From Rhodococcus spongiicola (GTDB taxonomy: Bacteria; Actinomycetota; Actinomycetes; Mycobacteriales; Mycobacteriaceae): a DNA stretch of 64,000 nucleotides. The position numbers and the translations under genes are program-made. Shown here piece by piece: positions 57,714 to 64,000 of the stretch; the first letter of the stretch is position 1, and every line of letters starts with the position of its first letter. Location: NCBI RefSeq assembly GCF_004011835.1, contig NZ_RKLN01000006.1, forward strand, positions 124,001 through 188,000, read 5' to 3'. The notes below the pieces were generated by a model. That model was not told the origin of the DNA, made no database searches, and worked only from the letters and a program-made list of their open reading frames with translations.

Positions 57714-58220
57714 GTGACGACTGCCTCGACAACACGGTTGCGTGCTCCCGAGATCTCAGACGGTGCTCGGATCTGGGAGATCGCGGGGCGGTCAGGGGAG
57801 CTGGATCTGAACTCCAGCTACTCCTACCTCATGTGGTGCCGAGATCATCGGGAGACCTCGATCGTCGCAGAAGTCGACGGTCGGACGGTCGGATTCGTCA
57901 CTGGATACATCCGCCCGACCGCGCCGCAGACCTTGTTCGTCTGGCAGGTAGCAGTAGACGCCGAGTACCGCGGCCGCGGCATCGGCGTGGCCATGCTCGG
58001 CGGACTCGTCGACCGGCTGCGCGGGCGCTCGATCACCATGCTCGAGACGACCATCACGCGTGACAACGCGGGGTCGATCGCGATGTTCTCGGCTCTGGCC
58101 CGCAGCCGCGGCGCCGACATCGGCAGGAGTTCGCTGTTCGAATCCGAGGACTTCCCGGACGGGCACGCTGCCGAAGAGCTCTACACCATCGGACCCTTCC
58201 CCCGGATTGGACTCTCATGA
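57714..58220 (+). CDS. ectA: L-2,4-diaminobutyrate acetyltransferase
   Basis: A 168-residue GNAT enzyme, second step of ectoine synthesis. Family segments include LDLNSSYSYLMWCRDH, FVTGYIRPTAPQTLFVWQVA and the acetyl-CoA loop EYRGRGIGVAML. The GTG follows AGGGGA. It overlaps ectB by four bases (ATGA). First gene of an ectABCD operon. Confidence 0.96.
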   Translation: MTTASTTRLRAPEISDGARIWEIAGRSGELDLNSSYSYLMWCRDHRETSIVAEVDGRTVGFVTGYIRPTAPQTLFVWQVAVDAEYRGRGIGVAMLGGLVDRLRGRSITMLETTITRDNAGSIAMFSALARSRGADIGRSSLFESEDFPDGHAAEELYTIGPFPRIGLS

Positions 58221-59497
58221 CTACTACGACCCTCCCTGACACTTCGATCTTCGAGACTCTCGAGTCGGAGGTCCGGAGCTACTGCAGGAACTGGCCGACC
58301 GTCTTCGACAAGGCTCGCGGGTCCTGGATAGTGGACGAGAACGGTCGTGAGTACCTTGACTTCTTCGCTGGTGCCGGTGCGCTCAACTACGGACACAACA
58401 ATCCGATTCTCAAGCGTGCCCTACTGTCGTATCTCGAGGGCGACGGCATCACCCACAGCCTCGACATGTCCACCACCGCCAAACGCCGCCTGCTCGAGAC
58501 GTTCGAGGACACGATCCTGCGACCGCGCGGGCTCCCGTACAAGGTGCAGTTTCCCGGGCCGACCGGAACCAACGCGGTCGAGTCGGCGCTCAAACTGGCG
58601 CGCAAGGTGACCGGTCGTTCGGCGATCGTCAGTTTCACCAACGCCTTCCACGGCATGACGCTCGGCTCGCTGTCGGTCACCGGAAACGCGATGAAGCGCG
58701 CCGGGGCCGGCATCCCCCTCGTCCACGCGACTCCCATGCCGTTCGACAACTATCTCGACGGCAGCACCGAGGATTTCGGGTGGTTCTCGCGCCTGCTGGA
58801 TGACGCTGGATCAGGACTGAACCGACCCGCAGCGGTGATCGTCGAGACGGTCCAGGGCGAGGGTGGCGTGAACGTGGCTCGGCCGGAATGGCTTCGTGCG
58901 CTTGCAGATCTGTGCAAGGAGCGCGACATCCTGCTCATCGTCGACGACGTCCAGATGGGTTGCGGCCGCACCGGACCGTTCTTCTCCTTCGAGATCGCAG
59001 GGATCGAACCCGACATCGTCACGGTGTCGAAGTCGATCAGTGGGTACGGACTCCCGTTGGCGCTCACGCTCTTCAAGCCGGAACTCGATGTCTGGTCTCC
59101 CGGTGAACACAACGGAACGTTCCGCGGTCACAACCCGGCTTTCGTCACGGCTCAGGCGGCGCTCGAGCAGTACTGGTCGGACGACCGCCTCGAGAGGGCG
59201 GTGCTGGCCAAGGGTGAGATGCTGCACCGCGCATTCGACGAGCTGTCGAGCCGCTTCCGTGGGCTGTCGACTCGCGGCCGGGGCCTCGTGCGTGGTCTGG
59301 TCTTCGACGACGCGTCACAGGCCGGCAAGGTGGCCCAGTACGCCTTCGAGCACGGATTGCTCATCGAGACTGCAGGTCCACAGGACGAAGTGGTGAAATT
59401 GCTTCCTCCCCTCACCATCGCCGAAGATGAACTACAGCACGGCCTGGGCATCCTGGTCGATGCGACCATTACCGTATGCGCTGGACAGGAGGCCTGA
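58217..59497 (+). CDS. ectB: Diaminobutyrate--2-oxoglutarate transaminase
   Basis: A 426-residue class-III PLP aminotransferase turning aspartate semialdehyde into diaminobutyrate. Features are the PLP phosphate site [18 protein letters not shown], the [13 protein letters not shown] segment, and Schiff-base Lys272 in [13 protein letters not shown]. The substrate comes from the Ask/Asd route encoded 7-10 kb upstream. Confidence 0.96.
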   Translation: MTTTTLPDTSIFETLESEVRSYCRNWPTVFDKARGSWIVDENGREYLDFFAGAGALNYGHNNPILKRALLSYLEGDGITHSLDMSTTAKRRLLETFEDTILRPRGLPYKVQFPGPTGTNAVESALKLARKVTGRSAIVSFTNAFHGMTLGSLSVTGNAMKRAGAGIPLVHATPMPFDNYLDGSTEDFGWFSRLLDDAGSGLNRPAAVIVETVQGEGGVNVARPEWLRALADLCKERDILLIVDDVQMGCGRTGPFFSFEIAGIEPDIVTVSKSISGYGLPLALTLFKPELDVWSPGEHNGTFRGHNPAFVTAQAALEQYWSDDRLERAVLAKGEMLHRAFDELSSRFRGLSTRGRGLVRGLVFDDASQAGKVAQYAFEHGLLIETAGPQDEVVKLLPPLTIAEDELQHGLGILVDATITVCAGQEA

Positions 59498-59502
59498 GAC
59501 GC

Positions 59503-59895
59503 ATGATCGTCCGAACGACCGACGAGATCACGGACACCGACCGCGACGTAACCAGCCCGAACGGAAACTGGCGAAGCAAGCGAATCGTGCTCGCCGCCGA
59601 CGGAGCCGGATTCTCGTTCCACGAGACCACCATTACCGCCGGAACCGTCAACGAGTTCCACTACGCGCACCATGTCGAGGCGGTGTGGCTCGTCGAGGGT
59701 GAGGGGACGCTCACCGACCTCGAGACGGGGCAGGTGTACGAGCTCGGTCCCGGGTCGATGTACCTGTTGGACGGGAACGAACGGCATCGTTTGGAGCCGC
59801 GGACGCAGATGAGAATGCTGTGTGTGTTCAACCCGCCGGTGACCGGCAAAGAGGTCCACGACGAGAACGGTGTGTACCCGCTACTGACTGCGTGA
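59503..59895 (+). CDS. ectC: L-ectoine synthase
   Basis: A 130-residue cupin that cyclises N-acetyl-diaminobutyrate to ectoine. The metal/substrate strands appear as [18 protein letters not shown] and [13 protein letters not shown]. The ATG at 59503 gives the standard MIVRTTDEI start and has AGGAGG upstream. Five bases after ectB. Confidence 0.96.
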   Translation: MIVRTTDEITDTDRDVTSPNGNWRSKRIVLAADGAGFSFHETTITAGTVNEFHYAHHVEAVWLVEGEGTLTDLETGQVYELGPGSMYLLDGNERHRLEPRTQMRMLCVFNPPVTGKEVHDENGVYPLLTA

Positions 59896-59972
59896 ATCGT
59901 CGCGGCGTCGACTGAGGCGTGACTCCTCGGACAGTATCTCTGACACATTCGGGAGTGCTAAAGTTGCGGTTG

Positions 59973-60836
59973 ATGAGAGCCGGGATCGATCAGTACGCGA
60001 CCCGTGTGGAGGGGGAGCCCGAGATCCGGGACCGGATGGACCCGTGTGTGTGGGGTCTTCCATCGACGCCCGAACTCGAGGGTTTTGCCGAGCGGGGTTA
60101 CCTACAGCGCTACGGTGTTATCTCTTCGGCGACGGTTGAGGCATGCCTCGCCGAGATCGAGCGGGTCCAAGAGGATCCTCGGCTCGAGGGCGATGAGCGG
60201 ATCATCCGCGAGGAGCACAAGACCGCCGTGCGGTCGATCTTCGACATCGATCTCCTCAGTACCGTTGTGCGGGAAGCCATCTCGGAGTCGGGTGCGGAAG
60301 AACTCGCTCGGGAGATCCTCGGTTCGGAGGTCTACGTTCACCAGAGCCGGCTGAACTACAAGCCCGGCTTCCAGGGCGGTGCGTTCTACTGGCACTCCGA
60401 TTTCGAGACCTGGCACGCCGAAGACGGAATGCCGATCCCACGGGCCGTGAGTGCATCAATCGCGTTGACGCGCAACGAGGCGTACAACGGCCCACTGATG
60501 ATCATTCCTGGTAGTCAGCGCTTGTTCGTGCAGTGCGCAGGCAAGACTCCGGTGAATTACCATCGGCGGTCCCTTGTGACGACCACGCCACAGATCGGGG
60601 TGCCGTCGCAGGACGTGGTCACCGAGCTGTGGAACTCTTTCGGGATCGACATGCTCACGGGACCTGTCGGTTCGATGACGATGTTCGACAGCAATGTCAT
60701 GCATGCGTCCGGCGGCAACATCACGCCGATTCCCCGGGCGAACATCTTCGTCGTGTTCAACAGCGTGGAGAACCGGCTCGGACAGCCGTTCGCCGCCGGA
60801 GCGACTCGCCCGCCGTACCTCGCGCGGCGCGGTTAA
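59973..60836 (+). CDS. ectD: Ectoine hydroxylase
   Basis: About 287 residues. This non-heme Fe(II)/2-oxoglutarate dioxygenase converts ectoine to 5-hydroxyectoine. The signature FYWHSDFETWHAEDGMP supplies iron ligands His141 and Asp143, and His244 is in FDSNVMHASGGNITP. The ATG at 59973 is likely; a TTG at 59964 with better spacing from GGGAG is possible. It closes the ectABCD set; no EctR regulator is adjacent. Confidence 0.93.
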   Translation: MRAGIDQYATRVEGEPEIRDRMDPCVWGLPSTPELEGFAERGYLQRYGVISSATVEACLAEIERVQEDPRLEGDERIIREEHKTAVRSIFDIDLLSTVVREAISESGAEELAREILGSEVYVHQSRLNYKPGFQGGAFYWHSDFETWHAEDGMPIPRAVSASIALTRNEAYNGPLMIIPGSQRLFVQCAGKTPVNYHRRSLVTTTPQIGVPSQDVVTELWNSFGIDMLTGPVGSMTMFDSNVMHASGGNITPIPRANIFVVFNSVENRLGQPFAAGATRPPYLARRG

Positions 60837-60873
60837 CCGGACGAGTTGGGGTGCGGGAAACTATCATCCGAGA

Positions 60874-61794
60874 GTGACCTCCTCAGCGGCGTCGCTCGTC
60901 AGCGTTGAGAACCTCACCCGACGGTTCGGCTCTCGGCGGGGAATCATCGATGTCGACTTCGACATCGATGCGGGTGAGGTGTTCGGCTTCCTCGGGCCGA
61001 ACGGTGCCGGGAAGTCCACGACGATCAGGATTCTGCTCGGCCTGTATCGTCCGACGTCGGGGCGGGTGCGGGTCTTCGGCCTCGACCCTCGTCGTGAAGC
61101 GTCGCGTATTCTCCGGCGGGTGGGCTACCTGCCCGGGGAATTGGCGTTGCATCCCAGGCTCACCGGTGCGCAGCTCCTCGACCGCTTCGCCCGTATTCGA
61201 GGGTTGACCGATCGAAGGTACCGGGACGAACTCGTAGACCGCTTCGGCGCCGAACTCGACAGGCCGGCACACGCGCTGTCGAAGGGGAACAGGCAGAAGA
61301 TCGGTCTCGTGATGGCGTTCATGCATCGACCCGATCTCTTGGTGCTCGACGAGCCGACGGGTGGGCTCGACCCGCTCATGCAGGACGAGTTCGCCGATCT
61401 AGTGCGCGAAACGGTCGCCGACGGGCGGACGATTCTGCTCTCGTCACACGACCTCGACGAGGTCCAGAGACTCGTCGAGCGGGTGTGCATCCTGCGAGAG
61501 GGACGTGTCGTGGTCACCTCGACCGTCGACTCTCTGCGCAAGAGTTCGCCACGTTCGATCACACTCCGATTCGATCGCAAGGCTCCCCAGGAAGCTTTCG
61601 CCCGTCTCGACGGCGTCCAGGTGCGATCTCGCGACGGTGAGCAGATCACCCTGTCAGTCACGGGACCGATTGCGCCACTGCTACGGACGGCGGCCGACGA
61701 GGGCGCAGTGGACATCACGGCTCGACGCGCAGACCTCGACGAACTGTTCCTCAGCTACTACCGCGGAGACGCCGACCCGGGAGGTGTCCGATGA
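60874..61794 (+). CDS. ABC transporter ATP-binding protein
   Basis: A 306-residue ATPase with GPNGAGKST, signature LSKGNRQKIGLVMAF, LLVLDEPTGGLDPL and SSHDLDEV. Of the same subfamily as the ATPase at 1687. The GTG at 60874 begins the family region; it lies 37 bases after ectD and could be cotranscribed with it. It overlaps the permease by four bases. Substrate unknown. Confidence 0.88.
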   Translation: MTSSAASLVSVENLTRRFGSRRGIIDVDFDIDAGEVFGFLGPNGAGKSTTIRILLGLYRPTSGRVRVFGLDPRREASRILRRVGYLPGELALHPRLTGAQLLDRFARIRGLTDRRYRDELVDRFGAELDRPAHALSKGNRQKIGLVMAFMHRPDLLVLDEPTGGLDPLMQDEFADLVRETVADGRTILLSSHDLDEVQRLVERVCILREGRVVVTSTVDSLRKSSPRSITLRFDRKAPQEAFARLDGVQVRSRDGEQITLSVTGPIAPLLRTAADEGAVDITARRADLDELFLSYYRGDADPGGVR

Positions 61795-62579
61795 CGGCTG
61801 GCCTCGTCAGGCTCGACCTCCTGCTGCGCCGCCGCTCGCTCGTGGGGTACTCACTGGGTATAGGCGTCTACGCCTTCGTCATCGTCGCGCTGTATCCGGC
61901 ATTCCGGAACGAGACGGGTCTCGACCAATTCACGTCGGAAAATGCTACTCTTGCAGCACTTTTCGGCATTACTGAGCCATTGTCGTCGTCTTCAGGGTGG
62001 TTGAATGCGAATCTGTACGCGAACTTCCTCCCATTGATCGTCCTGTTGATCACCATCGGCTACGGCGCGGGGTGCATTGCAGGCCAGAACGAGGAGGGCA
62101 CCCTCGGCTTGGTCGTGACGCTGCCGCTGACCCGGAACCGGATCGCGCTCCAGAAGGTCGTCGCGATGTGCCTCGTGGCTGTGCCGGTCTCGGCGGTGGC
62201 CGCCATCGTCGTGTTCGCGGGGCGCGGATTCGATCTGCAGGTCGACACGGGCGCGCTTATCGGTGTCACGATCGCGGTGCTGTTGCTGGGCATCGGATTC
62301 GGAGCGCTAGCCCTGCTGATCGGCGCCCTCACCGGCAGTCGCGCGACCGCGCTCGGCATCACGGCGATGGTGGCCGCAGCCGCGTACCTGGTCAACTCGC
62401 TGGCACCCGTCGTGAGCTGGATCCGTCCCGCACGGCTCGTCTCCCCGTTCTACTACGCGGTCGGCAACAACCAACTCATCGACGGTGTGTCCTTCTCCTC
62501 GTTCGTAGTCCTCATCGGCATCGCCGTCGTGTTGTCGTGCGGAGCCGTGATCGCCTTCCGTCGCCTCGACGTCGACTGA
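61791..62579 (+). CDS. ABC-2 type permease
   Basis: A 262-residue membrane protein with six helices, including the ABC-2 segment IAGQNEEGTLGLVVTLPLTR after helix 2. Partner of the ATPase just upstream (ATGA overlap). A strong hairpin follows. Export function inferred. Confidence 0.86.
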   Translation: MTAGLVRLDLLLRRRSLVGYSLGIGVYAFVIVALYPAFRNETGLDQFTSENATLAALFGITEPLSSSSGWLNANLYANFLPLIVLLITIGYGAGCIAGQNEEGTLGLVVTLPLTRNRIALQKVVAMCLVAVPVSAVAAIVVFAGRGFDLQVDTGALIGVTIAVLLLGIGFGALALLIGALTGSRATALGITAMVAAAAYLVNSLAPVVSWIRPARLVSPFYYAVGNNQLIDGVSFSSFVVLIGIAVVLSCGAVIAFRRLDVD

Positions 62580-62630
62580 CCAGTAGTCGACCGAACCGTA
62601 TCGAGACGCCTGACAAGCGGCACAAACGGG

Positions 62631-62664
62631 GCGGCGCCGACACCCGTGTGGGTGTCGGCGCCGC
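62631..62664. terminator. Terminator between ABC permease and repeat-protein gene
   Basis: GCGGCGCCGACACCC and GGGTGTCGGCGCCGC form a perfect 15-bp stem with loop GTGT, between convergent genes. Confidence 0.85.
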
Positions 62665-62700
62665 GTCGGAAGTTAGCTGTTCAGATTACGTGACCTGCGA

Positions 62701-64000
62701 TCACTCGCCTCCCATGCCTCCCAGCAAGTCGGCCAGCAACTCGGCGATCACGTCGACGTCGATCGCGTCCACCAGCTTCTGGACGCTGCCGGCGAGCGCA
62801 TCCTGATCCGGGCCGCCGGGATCCGGGTTGTCGGGATTCGGGTTGTCATCCGGGTTGTCGGGAATCAGGTCGCCGAGATCCAGGTCGCCCAGGCTGCCGA
62901 GCGCGTTTTCACCGACCGTGACCAGTTGCTGCGTGCCGAACACTGGGGTCGGGTTGGCATCCGAAATGCACTCGCCCATGACGATGTATGGGCCGTCTTC
63001 GAGCTCCACGGTGTAGGCATTCGCGGTTCCCGGGCCCACTCGTTCGGTTTCGGGGCTCCGCCAGGTCAGGAATCCCTCCTCGTCGATCTTGGTCGGATCG
63101 TCCATGAGTTGGGTGATCTTGGCGTTTTCGAGAACGAATACGCTGCAAGTGCTGGAGGGATCGATGTTCTGGTTCACGATGGTGATGGTCAAGGTGCCGG
63201 CCTCGACGCCGGTCGTGACGGTCGGGCCTGCCAATGCGTTGGTCGCCGTGACCAGTTCCTCGGTGCCGAACAGGGTCGGGTTGCCGTCCGAAACGCATTC
63301 GCCGACAACGGCGTACTCACCGGCGGCGAGGTCGACGGTGAAGGTGCCCTCGGCTCCGGCGGCCACGCGCTCGGCTGCGTCGGTCCGGAAGGTCAGGAAT
63401 CCGGGCTCGTCGATCTTGGTCGGGTCGGCCTGGAAGTCGGGCAGCTTGGCGCTCTCGAGGACGATGATGCCGCAGGTGGCGGTCGGGTCGACGTTGGTGT
63501 TGGCGACGGTGGCCGTCAGCACGGTGTTCTCGACGGCGGTGGTGAGGGTCGGGGCTTCGAGGGTGTGGGAGCTGGTGACCAGTTGCTCGGTGCCGAACAG
63601 GGTCGGGTTGCCGTCCGAAACGCATTCGCCGACAACGGCGTACTCACCGGCGGCGAGGTCGACGGTGAAGGTGCCCTCGGCTCCGGCGGCCACGCGCTCG
63701 GCTGCGTCGGTCCGGAAGGTCAGGAATCCGGGCTCGTCGATCTTGGTCGGGTCGGCCTGGAAGTCGGGCAGCTTGGCGCTCTCGAGGACGATGATGCCGC
63801 AGGTGGCGGTCGGGTCGACGTTGGTGTTGGCGACGGTGGCCGTCAGCACGGTGTTCTCGACGGCGGTGGTGAGGGTCGGGGCTTCGAGGGTGTGGGAGCT
63901 GGTGACCAGTTGCTCGGTGCCGAACAGGGTCGGGTTGCCGTCCGAAACGCATTCGCCGACAACGGCGTACTCACCGGCGGCGAGGTCGACGGTGAAGGTG
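62701..64000 (-). CDS. Secreted repeat protein, partial (N-terminus beyond the window)
   Basis: The last 433 residues of a protein entering from the right edge. It consists of 109-residue domains (ATVANTNVDPTATCGIIVLE...GEYAVVGECVSDGNPTLFG). Each has two cysteines likely to form a disulfide and alternating strands suggesting an Ig-like sandwich. The final domain is more diverged. An Asn/Pro/Asp-rich spacer (DNPDDNPNPDNPDPGG) and a helical tail with LLADLLGGMGGE end it. No membrane anchor or sortase motif is seen. Likely extracellular; function unknown. Confidence 0.8.
   Translation of the reverse strand, partial: TFTVDLAAGEYAVVGECVSDGNPTLFGTEQLVTSSHTLEAPTLTTAVENTVLTATVANTNVDPTATCGIIVLESAKLPDFQADPTKIDEPGFLTFRTDAAERVAAGAEGTFTVDLAAGEYAVVGECVSDGNPTLFGTEQLVTSSHTLEAPTLTTAVENTVLTATVANTNVDPTATCGIIVLESAKLPDFQADPTKIDEPGFLTFRTDAAERVAAGAEGTFTVDLAAGEYAVVGECVSDGNPTLFGTEELVTATNALAGPTVTTGVEAGTLTITIVNQNIDPSSTCSVFVLENAKITQLMDDPTKIDEEGFLTWRSPETERVGPGTANAYTVELEDGPYIVMGECISDANPTPVFGTQQLVTVGENALGSLGDLDLGDLIPDNPDDNPNPDNPDPGGPDQDALAGSVQKLVDAIDVDVIAELLADLLGGMGGE
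63188..64000. repeat. 327-bp tandem repeats in the secreted protein gene
   Basis: Units start at 63842 (cut by the window edge), 63515 and 63188, with a 327-bp period (109 codons). The visible part of the first unit matches the second base for base, and the rear of the third also matches; the front of the third and the fourth domain have diverged. This indicates recent expansion at the N-terminal side. Confidence 0.95.

Overview
The window is high-GC actinobacterial DNA. Its backbone order is dnaX, a CFA-type methyltransferase/FAD-oxidoreductase pair, ybaB, recR, gatD, murT, leuA, ask, asd, which follows (from memory) the order seen in Mycobacteriales such as M. tuberculosis Rv3721c to Rv3708c. 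NDMA-dependent alcohol dehydrogenase, tmsAB-type 10-methyl fatty acid genes, fadA/fadB, fadD5 and ectABCD together make Rhodococcus the most likely genus. No tRNA, rRNA, CRISPR array, prophage or intact insertion sequence was seen.

Layout. 1-4.2 kb: alcohol dehydrogenase and an ABC-2 exporter. 4.2-8.3 kb: an ammonium transporter and dnaX. 8.6-13.4 kb: two alpha/beta hydrolases, a MarR regulator and a site-2 protease. 13.5-17.2 kb: two nearly identical Tat-exported amidases in tandem. 17.4-20.8 kb: fadA-fadB beta-oxidation operon. 20.9-26.4 kb: tmsA-tmsB, an MFS exporter and two almost identical MarR genes. 26.8-30.4 kb: ybaB-recR, a LysR gene and a type II NADH dehydrogenase. 30.4-36 kb: MpaB-like protein and aldehyde dehydrogenase, divergent from an acyl-CoA dehydrogenase and fadD5. 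36-39.5 kb: murT-gatD, with the 3' part of gatD and its downstream region duplicated. 39.7-51.1 kb: an alkyl sulfatase, leuA behind a leucine leader peptide, a MalT-type LuxR regulator, and ask-asd. 51.3-64 kb: a secreted NHL-like protein, a BCCT transporter, a two-component system, ectABCD, a second ABC-2 exporter, and a secreted repeat protein that runs off the right edge.

How the genes fit together. fadA/fadB, the acyl-CoA dehydrogenase, fadD5 and the aldehyde dehydrogenase form a fatty-acyl degradation theme. CRP/GlxR-like palindromes lie beside several of these genes. tmsA/tmsB would make 10-methyl (tuberculostearic-type) fatty acids. murT/gatD amidate peptidoglycan, ask/asd feed the aspartate family including diaminopimelate and ectoine, and BCCT + two-component + ectABCD look like an osmostress block.

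The most unusual region is 36.0-38.0 kb. A plus-strand promoter-hairpin-terminator element occurs three times, with base changes that preserve pairing, interleaved with gatD fragments. It is a candidate structured RNA of unrecognised family. A second theme is the many short (12-26 bp) perfect tandem duplications, some in frame inside genes (tmsA and the LuxR regulator). Family names and homologues are given from memory; no database search was possible.
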